Position numbers and translations under genes: made by a program. Below, piece after piece: positions 1 to 10,975 of a stretch of DNA of 64,000 nucleotides. How positions within the stretch are numbered: the stretch's first letter is position 1; each line of letters begins with the position of its first letter. The notes beneath the pieces are model-generated. The model saw only the letters and a list, made by a program, of their open reading frames with translations, was not told the DNA's origin and did no database searches. Source of the stretch: Henckelia pumila. Lineage: Eukaryota; Streptophyta; Magnoliopsida; Lamiales; Gesneriaceae. The stretch is taken from contig NC_133123.1 in NCBI RefSeq assembly GCF_033568475.1, positions 131,598,930 through 131,662,929 on the forward strand. The letters run 5' to 3'.

Positions 1-1287
1 AAAGTCATCCATCGCCAGGACCATGAGATTTTCTAACAGAATATTCCCTTCGAATTCTAAAGGGCAACCCATCACTAGACGCTTAGCCAAAGCAGATTGG
101 CCCGTCGGAATAGAAACAGACATCACTACATCTAGTGCAATGCATGGTAACTTATGCCTCTTAACAAAATGTGCAGAAATGAAGGAATGAGATGCATCAG
201 TGTCAATAAGTACAAGAGCAGGTATACCATAAAGCAAAAATGTACCTGCGATGACTTTCTCATTCTCCTCCACTGCCTGATCATGTCTCAGGGCAAACAC
301 CTGGCCAGAAGCTCGTGGCCTCAAATGAGAACTCCCAGCAGGCTGTCCCTGCGACCTCTGCTGAACGGTGGCCTGAGAACCAGATCCTGAACCAGAACCA
401 GAACCAGAACCGCCTCCCCCAGATAGTGGACAATCCCTCCGGATATGACCAGTCTCTCCACAGCGAAAACAAGCTTCAGAAGCTCTACGGCACTTGTCGG
501 ATGGATGGTTCTTCCCACAGTGATCACACTTGTCCTTCTTACCAAAACGAACAACACCTCCAGAACCAGAGGAAGAAGTAGATCCAGACTTCTTAAAAGA
601 TTGGGCACGGGGACCCAAAGAACTAGCAGTCCTCGACTGAGGGAAAGACCAGTTCCGCCGAATGCTGTCCTCCGCCTGGTGACAACGGCTCACCAAACCC
701 TCGTAGGACATGTCGTCACCAACAACCACACGGTCATGGATCTCAGGGTTAAGGCCCTGAAGGAACAGATTATATTTCATCCCAGAGCTGTCAGCAATCT
801 CGGGGCAATATGATAGCAGATCAAAGAACTTCTGCTGATACTCATCGATAGACATGGCTACCTGTCGCAGACTTAGAAGCTCGCCTGCCTTCGACTGACG
901 GAGTGCAGGAGGAAAATACAGCTTCTGAAAAGCTGTGCGGAACTCGGCCCAGGTGGTCACTCCTCTCGCCGCAACAAAAGGTGCAGAAGTAAACCTCCAT
1001 CACCTGCGCGCACGTCCATCCAGAAGATAACCTAGGATCTCCATCTTCTGCTCCTCGGTGCAGTGGAAAGTCTGAAAAGTCGTCTTCATGCGGTCTAACC
1101 AGTTCTCCGCATCCTCCGAAGACTCACCTCCAACTAAGGGCTTAGGACCCATAACTAAGAATCGACGCACAGTGAAACGCTCGTCGTCATGATGACGATG
1201 ACGACGTTCTCGACGACGCTCTTGGTCGGCATCGCCCCAATGACCGCCTCCACTTCCGTGGCTACTCTCATCATCGTAGTTTGCCAT
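1..1287 (-). pseudogene. Ty3/gypsy gag to protease, broken and cut by the window edge
   Basis: Reading leftward from the ATG at 1287, the frame encodes a retrotransposon gag (capsid) protein. It starts MANYDDESS, then a charged stretch, then a gag core with LDRMKTTFQ and WAEFRTAFQKLYFP. A zinc knuckle CFRCGETGHIRRDC lies near 430-475, preceded by a second Cys cluster, CDHCGKNHPSDKC. A glycine/serine repeat follows, and then the start of the aspartic protease. The protease motif near 205-225 reads IDTDASHSF, where the family has D-T/S-G, so the active-site glycine is replaced by aspartate. A TGA at 1000-1002 interrupts the gag core. Reverse transcriptase and integrase would lie outside the window to the left. 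Both lesions suggest this copy makes no working polyprotein. The order gag, knuckle, protease and the adjacent PBS and LTR support a Ty3/gypsy assignment. Confidence 0.9.
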
Positions 1288-1336
1288 CTACAAAAATACC
1301 TCATGATGAGACTAAATCCCAAGAATACTTTTGCAT

Positions 1337-1348
1337 GCTCTGATACCA
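1337..1348 (-). promoter_or_regulatory. Primer-binding site of the first gypsy element
   Basis: On the minus strand this reads TGGTATCAGAGC, complementary to the 3' end of initiator methionine tRNA, the usual primer of plant LTR retrotransposons. It lies four bases inside the LTR border at 1353 and just upstream of the gag ATG at 1287, as expected for a 5' LTR/PBS junction. Confidence 0.9.
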
Positions 1349-1352
1349 TAAA

Positions 1353-2683
1353 TGTAGTGACCCTTACCCGGATCACCTAATAAACAGAACTTAGGCATGC
1401 AATTAACTTAATAAAACAGATATCAGAATAAACTTGCGGAAAACATAAATAAATACAATCCCAAGGAAAGGAATCTGTAATTTATCCAAATATTATACAA
1501 CCAAATCGAATAGCTGTATCAACCCAAAACAACAGAAATAAAATCTAGACGAAGCTCCAGTTGGCCAACCACCGCCTAGCCCCTCTTGGATCCACCAGCC
1601 TCGTCCAATCGCAAACCTGCCCCATGGAATAGGGTGTCCAGAAACACAGAGTACGAGACGTGAGCATAAAATTCTCAGTACGAGAGTATGAGTATACATG
1701 CATGCAAAGTGAACTCCCTATAAACTCGAGGTCAAAGATCAGATAACAGAGACAGACCGGGCCCTGGTATGTAGCACGCTGTGCCGTCGCTTCAGGAGGT
1801 GGCTCCCATACCATAATACAAGTGGATATGCCGGACCCAAATCGATGGAAGTCCAACCACTAACAGGATAGGGAAAAACCCTACTAACAGACATCTCGAA
1901 TGAGATAGCTCAGTATGCAAATGAATGCAGCATAAATCAATGACATATAAACCATGCAGTCACATAATACATGCATACTCAGTCAGGATATCTCGAACAG
2001 TACTTTCGTACCTCAAAACAGTGCAAGCTCTACCAACTCTAGGTCCACGCCTATAGTCTATTCTACACTGCCAAATGATACTACTATCATTATAGTACTC
2101 TAAAAGCCTTAACTAAGCTATTGCATACTCCTAAATATTTATAGGAAGCAAAAGATATACCTTCGTCCGTCGTTAGCCCTTTGATGTCGATGCCTCCAGA
2201 ACTTGGGCACAACTTCGCTACGACTATCGAACGCTTCGACGACTCCCGGATCAAGCCTAGGAAGGCTAGAACAACTCGAATACGACTAGAGTAAAGAGGA
2301 AATCCGGAATTGGCAATTGAAAATGAATTCTCGGCCTTCTATTTATAGACAACGATCGGAGCCTCCGATCCTCGATCGGAACGTCCGAACCTCGATCGGA
2401 ACGTCCGAACCTCGATCGGAACGTCCGATCCTGCCATCGGAGCTTCCAAAGATCCTGATCTGCCACGTGTCAAAATATCACTTGTTGACTTCGGATAGGG
2501 GAGATCGAAGCTTCCGATCTTGCCACACGTCATGCCTGACGTAATACCATCGGAGCTTCCGATCCTGCATCGGAGCTTCCGATCTTGTTCGGAGCTTTCG
2601 AACTCACCTTCGGAGCTTCCGAACTCTACCCAAGTAATTATGATTAATTCCTTAATTATTGATTTTGGTTACGGGCTACTACA
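1353..2683 (-). repeat. 5' LTR of the first Ty3/gypsy element
   Basis: On the minus strand the LTR begins TGTAGTAGCCCGTAACC at 2683 and ends GGGTCACTACA at 1353, giving the TG...CA ends of an LTR and a length of 1,331 bp. The PBS follows directly. A TATA box (CTATAAATAG on the minus strand) lies near 2340-2349 and marks the probable U3/R region. The bases just outside the LTR, ATCCA at 2684-2688, would be one side of the 5-bp target duplication; the partner lies off the left edge. The LTR interrupts the gag of a second gypsy element, so this insertion is the younger of the two. Confidence 0.85.
2352..2627. repeat. Palindromic 20-bp tandem repeats in the LTR U3 region
   Basis: Between 2352 and 2433 a roughly 20-bp unit is repeated about four times; each unit holds a near-palindrome such as TCGGAACGTCCGA. 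A second cluster at 2501-2627 has variants such as TCGGAGCTTCCGA at looser spacing. On the sense (minus) strand both clusters lie directly upstream of the LTR TATA box, where transcription enhancers sit in other plant LTRs. A regulatory role is inferred from position only. Confidence 0.7.
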
Positions 2684-3713
2684 ATCCAGTACCATAAGCA
2701 CCTTCAGAACCTCGCTGTGGACATACTCTCGCAAAGTGTCCCATCTTGTTGCAAATATGACAACTTCCAAACACACCTCGGCATTGCTCATTGGTATGTC
2801 GACCACCACACTTGGTGCAATAAACATCAGAAGTACTAGATTTTTGTCCACCCTTGAACTGTTTGGATCCACTTGAACTCGAAGAGCTACCACCAGAGCG
2901 TTTAAACTATTTGCCTTTGCCCTTAAAGAAATTCTTCTTTCCACTACTACTATCTCCAGCATCAAATCGAGGTGGTGGTGGAATCTGTGGCTGCTCTTGT
3001 GATTGTCTCACTGGCTGTGGCACAAACTGTGCTCCTCGTTGCCTCAGTATCCCTGCTTCAGCTCCCTTTGCACGATTCAGAGCATCGACAAAGGTATTCG
3101 GTCTTCCCGAATTTACAAGTGTGAACACATCAGGGTTCAAGCCATTGATGAATTGATCGGCTTGAGCTTCATCACTAACAGCAATATGTGGAGCAAACTT
3201 CAACAGACTAGTGAACTTTGCAACATATTCCTTGATATTTAACTGTCCCTGTTGCAAACTTGCAAACTCTGCTCCTTTGTCCTTGCGATAAGACACAGGA
3301 AAGAACCGTTGATAGAAAGCAGTTCGAAATACAAACCAGGTAATAACCGTACCTTGATTTTCCAATGCTCTCTTCGTCGCTATCCACCAACTTTTGGCAA
3401 GGCCATGTAGTTGATGAATCACAAGTCTGACACGATGATCATCTATATAATCGAGGGACTCGAATAACTGCTCAATATCTTCCAACCAAATTTCACATTC
3501 CACAACGTTCTCTGTTCCGTGTAACTTCGGTGGTTTGAATGACTGGAATCGTTTCAGAAGTTTCTCCATCGGATTAGCATCGCTAAATTCATCAGTAGAA
3601 GTACTACCCTGTCCATGTTCAGTTGCTGTCACTGGGACCTGTGCAGCATTTGTCTGTTCTTGTACATTCACTGCCAATGGTTGTCTAACCCTCGGTGCTG
3701 GTCGGGGAGGCAT
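2684..3713 (-). pseudogene. Ty3/gypsy gag of the second, older element
   Basis: The ATG at 3713 opens a 268-codon frame that ends at a TAG (2907-2909). The protein has a proline-rich start, then a retrotransposon gag core with FKPPKLHGT, WLEDIEQLFE and AKSWWIATK. Past the TAG the same frame continues to 2684 with two zinc knuckles, CTKCGGRHTNEQC and CHICNKMGHFARVC, so the TAG is a nonsense mutation inside gag rather than its natural end. The frame then stops abruptly at the LTR of the first element (2683). Protease and pol are therefore displaced beyond that insertion, off the left edge. Its sequence differs clearly from the gag at 1-1287, so the two elements belong to different gypsy families. 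Confidence 0.88.
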
Positions 3714-4060
3714 ATCTGATAATCAAATAGATTAGTGCACAGTTCATCATAACATAACACATTTTTGTTTCAGTTCTTCCTCTGTTGGGCATAATTATGT
3801 CTTCTCAAGAGATCGAGTTCTGATTCATACTTATTCAATGCATGATATTACTTCAATCAGATAATCAGATAGCATGTAATTCAAAACACTGTACGGCATA
3901 TTTTTCGCAAATGATCACAACATCATGTGACAATGTAACATCTGAAATCAAGGAATCATATACCATACAAGTATGAAAACAATAAATAAATCAGAACATA
4001 AGACTCGATCTACCCCGCTCATCTATTCTCAGTCCGAGAAACTTATGCTTTGATACCACC
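3714..4060 (-). other. Untranslated leader of the second gypsy element, with PBS
   Basis: This AT-rich stretch separates the gag ATG (3713) from the LTR border. At 4047-4058 the minus strand reads TGGTATCAAAGC, a primer-binding site for initiator Met tRNA with one change from the usual TGGTATCAGAGC. It lies two bases inside the LTR end. No ORF of note is seen. Confidence 0.75.
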
Positions 4061-6167
4061 TGTTGTGGGGATCTCGGGTTGCTAATCTCATCTTAGGGCA
4101 TTTAACGATTACTAAACAATTAATCAAGTAATTAAAGAATACACAAACCAAATAAAAAAATTTTAAAAACTTGCACCTCGCTCGATCGGTAAGATCTTAC
4201 CGATCGAGCGGGCAAGGAAACTCAACTCTCGGGTCTGAGCATATTTGGTCTCGCTCGATCGGTCAAATCCTTCCGATCGAGCGAGCAAGATTTTTCAAGA
4301 TCTCTATTTTGCATTTTAATGCCTCGCTCGATCGGTGAAATCTTGCCGATCGAGCGGCCTCCAATTCCAGAAAACTCTGCATAACTATTTTTTTGCTGTC
4401 AAAACCATACACTATCAAATCTCACTACCATAATCAATACAAGGCAGGTTTCAAAGTTCCAAAACTTGCATCTACATATAAACAAGGTCTCAAGCATTTA
4501 TACATGCATTTTATTACATCAAACAAGTCGCTAAAGATCGGTAAACGACAACAACTATCGCGAGTGTCATACATGTATTCCAAAACCAACATAACTAAGG
4601 TTTAATGCTTCTAAAGTTCAAGATCTCATCTACAACCCAAGTCCTCACGTGCTAAACTCTCTCCCAGCTGTCAATGACGTCGATGATCAGCTCCTGCCCT
4701 CTCTGTTGTCATGCACACATACAAAACAAGACAACAGCCGGATAAACTCCGGTGAGAAACGATTCTCAGTATAACCAACATACAGAAAGCGTTAAATACA
4801 TCACATCGACTCTATTTAAACCCGACTCAACAAATAGAGTAAATTAATGCTTCAAATACGAATTGATTCACATAACTTCGAGGCCATCAAGATTCATAAC
4901 TGATCTTGACATGGATATCCATCTAACGAGTTCGTAACCGACTCGCAAAAATAGGTTAACAACAACCTTGGCATAGAATCAATTCAATATAGCATCATAT
5001 CAACTCAAATGTAAAGATCCACTACCTGAGATGGATCAACAACATCATAATCAAATCAAAACATAAACAAGTATGTGGTTTTTATGGGCCAACTCAAAAA
5101 TAGCCGTTCTTGAGTTTCAAAGTCCCTACTTCACGATGTCGTCATTATACCTTCGTTTATCTCGATTCTGAACTCTTCAAATCTGAAAGATACAATCATA
5201 ACACATATATCAAACTTCATTTCAATCTATCATCTCAAAATCCAGTCGAAAACATCATAAAATCATCGATCAAACGCATTTCAAATCTCAATCAACTTTC
5301 TTCGGTTCAAAGTCGTTGTCTCGAGTCGTTGGCCTTCCAAACTCAACTGAAACTGAAGAATAAAATTCTATAACATTCACATCATCAAGATAAGTGTTTC
5401 AGCTTAGCTATCAAATATCAAAACAGTCCAAAAACTTGATTAAACGTCGTAGCGATTCAAAATCGGTAACCGACGAAATCCCGAAATCATTTCTAACTTC
5501 AATTCTATTCAAACGTGTTCTCAATTCAAAAACCAGCATTCCAACCTTGTTATCAACAACCATAATTCTCAATATACATGCTAGCAATCATAATCAATCC
5601 ATTCAATAATCCAACTTTGATCCGGTTTCGAGATAGAATCGCATATAAACCAACTAACATGATCAATGACTCAAAATCTGATCTCTGACACAAACTGATT
5701 TTGAAGTCCATATAAAACATCATAAAACTTACACGAGATTGAAGCCCTCGTCGTAAGGATTCCAGAACAATTTACGGAATCGAAATTGGACAGCCGGTTC
5801 AAAAGTTACAAGTATTTGAAGATCAAATTTCCAAAGAAAACAAAGAAGATCTCGACTCTGTTTCTCAATTTCTGAATAAGGACTGAAGGTACACGTGCAT
5901 ATGCTGATTAATCCAACACAAATCTGATAACTTTAATTAAAATTGCACTTAAGTCCCTCAGTTCTTCAATATTTGCAATTTGGTCCTCGGCCCTTATTTT
6001 AATTCAATTTCAATCCTAAATAATTTAAGAATATTAGAATTAAAATCGCAACTCTAAATATTCCCAAATTAAATATACTCGAATTAAAATTAAATTAAAT
6101 TCGAATTAATTTCTAATTAATCTCGGACCTTATAAAAAACATTATAATTCAGGTTTAAATATTAACA
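4061..6167 (-). repeat. Probable 5' LTR of the second gypsy element
   Basis: The inner border at 4061 is clear: the minus strand ends CCCCACAACA immediately before the PBS. The outer border is less certain. I place it at 6167, where the minus strand reads TGTTAATATTTAAACC and gives TGTT/AACA termini, for about 2.1 kb. No flanking target duplication can be tested because the partner LTR is not in the window. The stretch has no convincing coding sequence; the small frames across it are chance openings. Confidence 0.45.
4179..4356. repeat. Three long palindromes with a shared CTCGATCGG stem
   Basis: A perfect 32-bp palindrome occupies 4179-4210 (half-site CGCTCGATCGGTAAGA). A second, with 13-bp arms and a 10-bp spacer, is at 4250-4285. 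A third, with 11-bp arms, is at 4325-4356. All share the core CGCTCGATCGG facing CCGATCGAGCG. They lie 120-300 bp from the inner LTR end, on the R/U5 side, so they could fold as hairpins in the transcript leader. Confidence 0.85.
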
Positions 6168-6750
6168 TACTAATATAGAATCGTGATGAATATCTTAGGA
6201 AGCAAATGATATTAGTCCAAAAGAATTAAATATGATCATTGTAAAATAATTTTCCTTAATTAATTAGAAAAATTTCAACACTTGTGCTTAATTAATTAGA
6301 AAATTTTCAATGTAGTATGTCGATAATTATTTTTCCTTGTGAGTTAGTAATTGAATCCTCATGAGCATTTTTTGGAAAAAAAAAAAATTTCTTCCCTTTA
6401 GTTATAATAATATCAAATGAAACAAATTATCAAGATAAAAACTAATAAGGACATTTAAAAATATGTGGTTACTTAATTCGTTAACCGACATGTTCTTTAG
6501 CTTGTTGATTTAATATGCGTCAAATCCATAAATGCTAAGTTTGACAAGAATTTGCGCAGAATAAAACACAATTTTAAATAAAAACAATTGATTGTATTTG
6601 TACTGAATTTTTTTATATTTTATATATGTTTTGAATTATTTTATTTATAAGGTTAAAATTTTATATATTATGATGTAAGATTTATTTTGCATCTTAATAT
6701 CGAAAAGACACTAAAAACATATTTATATTGTAGCTCTCATGTTAGACAAT
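6168..6750. other. AT-rich stretch, nothing recognised
   Basis: No ORF, RNA gene or repeat boundary could be recognised. The sequence is strongly AT-rich with long A and T runs. Confidence 0.5.
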
Positions 6751-7260
6751 CTATTTTTTTTTTTTGAAAAAAACTGCCTGTTGTGGAGGGGAGTTTGGCG
6801 GACCCCTACCCGTTTATTCCAATAAAAATGAAAATACAAGAGAGGGGAATTAGACCAAGACCTCTCAAGAAATTGCATACATCAATAAAATTATTTATGT
6901 TTAATCCTAATATAAGGAAATTCTGCTCTGTCCAGCCTGCAAATTCCTCGAAGTTTTCCTTGCATGCTAACCCTAAGGAATAATATTCGAACCCTGATTG
7001 ATGATCCTTATGTTAGCAAGTTCATCAGCAGCAGCATTAACCTCCATGTAAATATTAGATTTGAAGATCGGGTGATTAAATAAAATAAGATAAATATTAC
7101 TCAATGTTGTACAAAGGTCCCAGCTAGTGTTGTCAGAGTCAATAATAGCCAAGACAGTCTGCATGTCAACCTCCAACCAAAGAGAGAAATATCCAAATTC
7201 CTGGCAGAGTGAGGGCCCAATCAAAATAGCTAACAGCTTAGCCCGAGTGTTGGATCTCAT
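6751..7260 (-). pseudogene. 3' end of a LINE (non-LTR retrotransposon) with RNase H-like domain and poly(A) tail
   Basis: The minus-strand frame starting near 7260 reads RAKLLAILIGPSLCQEFGYF, then LWLEVDMQTVL and EVNAAADELANI. This matches the plant RNase H-like domain (RVT_3 type) at the C-terminus of L1-type LINE polyproteins and related reverse-transcriptase pseudogenes. The frame decays near 6973. The sense strand then runs on to an A-rich end at about 6751-6765, the expected 3' poly(A) tail of a LINE. The 5' part with endonuclease and reverse transcriptase is absent, in keeping with the 5' truncation common in LINE insertions. Confidence 0.7.
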
Positions 7261-7744
7261 TCCAAAAGAAAAATAATGTGTAAAAAAATTAAAAATATTT
7301 AAGTTAATTCATAATTATTACTCATATATTTATAATAGTAATAAAAATAGATATTAGATAGATTAAAAGATTTAAAGTACACTATATAAATTTTTTTATT
7401 TTAAGTATTCTTATACTATCTTATATTTAGTAAGTGATATTAGGTAGGATAGCGCCCACTTAACTTTTATTATATATTTTTTGTGTGAATTTGAGTATTT
7501 TTTATCATCTTTCCTAGTTACGAAAATACCCCCAACTGTGAAGACTAAGATTTGTGTGAATTTGAGTATTTTTCTTATCTTAAATCTTAAATTTGTGTGA
7601 ATTTGGATCTTAAATCTTCAGAATACTAGCGAGCTTTTTCTTTCTCAATATTATTCATATTCATACATAAAGCTGAACAGCTTAGAATCAGACGAAAACT
7701 TGGCATTTTCAATTCACATAACAGAAAAAATATGCCCATATTCA
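7261..7744. other. AT-rich stretch with a short repeated motif
   Basis: No gene is visible. The motif TGTGTGAATTTGAGTATTTT occurs near 7486 and 7552 and partly near 7592, suggesting a small local duplication. Confidence 0.5.
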
Positions 7745-7754
7745 TGCACAATCC

Positions 7755-8019
7755 GGGCTAATTGCATCCACACCCCCTGTGAAAAGTCTAAAAAGCATAA
7801 AACCCCTTAAAAAATATTAATGGGCTAATGCATCCCTCAGTTTTTTAAAATGTAGCACATTTCACCCCTATGTTATACAAACTTGGGCACATTTATACCC
7901 TCTCATAGGGGTTTTTATGCTAATTTTTTTAAAACATAGGGTCTAACATGCTATTAATTTTACACAGGGGATTTTATGCCTTTTAAACTTTTCACAGGGG
8001 GTGTAGATGCAATTAGCCC
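7755..8019. mobile_element. 265-bp Mutator-type MITE with perfect 10-bp target duplication
   Basis: The ends are long inverted repeats. The left end starts GGGCTAATTGCATCCACACC and the right end finishes with its near-complement, closing in CAATTAGCCC; similarity extends about 50 bp into each side. The element is flanked by TGCACAATCC at 7745-7754 and again at 8020-8029. A 9-11 bp duplication is the hallmark of Mutator-like elements. It has no coding capacity. Confidence 0.85.
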
Positions 8020-8078
8020 TGCACAATCCCAGTAGATTCACACTTCCATAATCCCAAAAAACACTGAAATGTTGATCA

Positions 8079-8728
<650 letters not shown>

Positions 8729-8733
<5 letters not shown>

Positions 8734-8971
8734 CAAATATTCTTATAGATATTCATTATATTTGTATTTATCTCATATCATCTTCTTCCTTTATCTCGTA
8801 TCATTTCAACCTACCTATACAAACATTATCTCTAAAGTAGTTTCCTTGTATATAGCATTGTTAAGATAGAAGATTTATATTGTAAATCTCTACGTTTTCA
8901 TAGGAACAACTCTGTATCTATTTATATTGAGTATTGATATCAATAATATATTAAGTTCTATAAACTCTATA
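8729..8971 (+). repeat. Possible degraded 3' LTR of the copia remnant
   Basis: After the polypurine tract the sequence TATTAGCAAATATTC resembles a copia LTR start (TGTTAG) with the terminal G changed. The end near 8971 is uncertain because no second LTR copy is present for comparison. Confidence 0.35.
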
Positions 8972-9010
8972 GTGCATACCTATGAATTTATATATATTTC
9001 TAAATTAATA

Positions 9011-9337
9011 TTTATGGAATTATATCCAACCAATTAATTAGGGATTATGATTTATCACGTGCAACGTACGCGCATTTCTTTAGTATATATATATATATAT
9101 ATATGAGTTCTTTTATGGTGCCCAACACTATATGCCCACTTCATGCCCACCATGTACAAGTCAACTCATCTATTGTACCGGTCAACTCATTTATTGTACA
9201 TGGTGGGCATGAAGTGGACATATAGTGTTGGGCACCATAAAAGAACTATATATATATATATATACTAGAGAGATGCACGTACGTTGCATGTGACAAATCA
9301 TAATCCCTAATTAATTGGTTGGATATAATTCCATAAA
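9011..9337. repeat. Large inverted repeat; arms resemble Helitron 3' ends facing each other
   Basis: The sequence TTTATGGAATTATATCCAAC at 9011 reappears inverted, ending at 9337, and pairing continues inward through CAACGTACG on both sides. Each arm ends near the centre in a GC-rich near-palindrome followed by TTTAG|T (left) or CTAG|T (right, minus strand), a Helitron-like 3' terminus. The centre is filled by (TA)n and a second foldback (9107-9246). The arrangement could be two inverted Helitron tails or one large foldback element. Confidence 0.55.
9107..9246. repeat. Foldback element with 52-bp arms
   Basis: The arms 9107-9158 and 9195-9246 are inverted repeats of 52 bp with one mismatch; each starts GTTCTTTTATGGTGCCCAAC. 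The 36-bp loop holds part of a direct repeat, GTCAACTCAT. (TA)n tracts flank both sides, so insertion into or creation of a TA microsatellite is likely. No coding capacity. Confidence 0.85.
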
Positions 9338-9367
9338 TTTATATATATATATATATATATATGAAAG

Positions 9368-9531
9368 AATTTTTGAGCTGCCCAACCAATGTTTCTCCTC
9401 TTCGTCCGCGACCCCTAAACCCGGCACGGGGTTTTAGTGGTCCAAAAAACAAAAACAAAAACCACTAAAATCCGGTGTCGGGTTACTGGTTACGGACGAA
9501 GTGGAAAAACATTGTTGGACAACTGAAAAGT
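9368..9531. repeat. Second, diverged foldback element
   Basis: The left arm begins near 9374 with GAGCTGCCCAACCAATG and includes TTCGTCCGCG and GGGGTTTTAGTGG. The right arm is its diverged inverse, with CCACTAAAATCC and TTACGGACGAAG. Arms are about 75 bp with several mismatches, separated by an A-rich loop. Like its neighbour it lies between (TA)n tracts. Confidence 0.7.
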
Positions 9532-9532
9532 C

Positions 9533-9588
<56 letters not shown>

Positions 9589-9589
9589 G

Positions 9590-10808
9590 CGCTTAGAATC
9601 TGGATTATGTATTTGAGATCACCGAGAAAAAGGGGGGAAATTATATATTTATTTGGAAAATAGTGAGTAAAAGTTACCTCGCCAAGAAATCTATTATTAT
9701 GATATGTTGACGAGCAATAATAATTGTTGTCTGCACTCTTTGTCACGAGTTGTAAATTAGGGAAACCATTGCCATTTATCGTCAGTATAAATTGACGTTC
9801 GTATTACTTTATTGGTTTTACACCAATTATTGATATTCCGAATGTCGAATTCACGAAAAGGGAATGGATTTTGTTTACTTTTAAAAATGGCTAATAAAAA
9901 TTGACGAACGTGATAAATTATAGGAAAAACCCTTTTTACACAATTGACTGCATAAGCCGATTGTTATGCACCACTTTATTTTAATTTTGTAGAAACATAT
10001 ATGTACTTAGTGCTACATTCTCCAGTGAAATCATCATCACATTTATTCACAAATTTCCAAGAACAAATGATTATTGCATCACTTTTTATTTAAGCCATCA
10101 AATATGAAATTCTTTCTCTCACTAATGATAATCAGGATTCAGACAATTCCAAATCAAATTCTTACGTCAAACCACACACCCCCATCTATCGAAATAATTT
10201 CTCCAAATCATTTTGTGAAATTATTTCCCAAATGCAAATCCGAGAAAAAAAAAAAAAGGCCAGCCAAATACAGCCCAGCCAACAATACCACCATTGTCAA
10301 ATGGGTATGTATATATATATGTTTGCACCATATTTCCAGAAATTGTTAATGTATAAGACAAAACACAGTCAAATAATGGCCACATGACTTAAAAGCCCAA
10401 CAACTTGAGGCTCAAAGACAATTCTGTTGATGATTCACTGTGTTGGAATACGTTAAAAGAATAGGCTGGCCCAAGACCAAGTTGGGCTGAACCCTTCCGG
10501 CAAGCCACAGCCCATTGGATAAACAGGTCGACAAATATATCGTGGTGTGGGCCTACGAGACCCACTAACCCGACAATGAATGGAAAATTCAAAATTATTC
10601 CCTCTAAGCCATTATCGGAGGTGGTCTGAGATATTGTTTACTTTAGTCCAGAACAGTTCTTGGGGCAAAAATTGAATAGTAAGCTCTAGGATTTGAGTGT
10701 CTATTTCAAATCACAAAGTTGCTAATAAACTAAAGTCACGTGAAGTAGAATGAAATGGAGTAATAAGTGAATCGAAAATTTAAGCGTAGAGTTCGGGGAA
10801 ACTTAATA
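9590..10808. other. Intergenic, no gene recognised
   Basis: AT-rich sequence with poly(A) near 10244 and no conserved coding signal. The right end is the downstream flank of the cyclophilin gene. Confidence 0.5.
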
Positions 10809-10818
10809 TTTATTTATT
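10809..10818 (-). terminator. Likely polyadenylation signal of the cyclophilin gene
   Basis: The minus strand reads AATAAATAAA about 160 nt past the cyclophilin stop codon, a normal distance for a plant near-upstream poly(A) element. Confidence 0.55.
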
Positions 10819-10975
10819 CAAGTAAACATGGGATGGGACAGAAACTGAAGGCTAAAAAGATCCGAACACTCTTTTTCTTAAGACACAATCAGGAGAAGGA
10901 AAAACAGAAGATGAGAAAATGAAGCGAAGATCGGTATCAGATCTCAACATAACATAACACCGGGAGCTAGATCTT

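Larger units (their letters stand above)
9084..9589. repeat. (TA)n microsatellite tracts flanking the foldbacks
   Basis: Pure or nearly pure TA runs occur at about 9084-9104, 9247-9263, 9340-9362 and 9537-9588. They separate and border the two foldback elements. The small frames of repeated Tyr-Ile here are artefacts of the repeat. Confidence 0.9.

Noticed and set aside
2352-2433. Regular 20-bp repeats that look like a CRISPR-style array
   Set aside because: The units are contiguous with no unique spacers, lie inside a plant LTR, and the surrounding genes are eukaryotic with spliceosomal introns.
2317-2544. Small ORFs with repeated Arg-Ser-Glu/Asp motifs on both strands
   Set aside because: They are translations of the palindromic LTR repeats.
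9475-9746. ORFs with long Tyr-Ile runs
   Set aside because: Translation of the (TA)n microsatellite.
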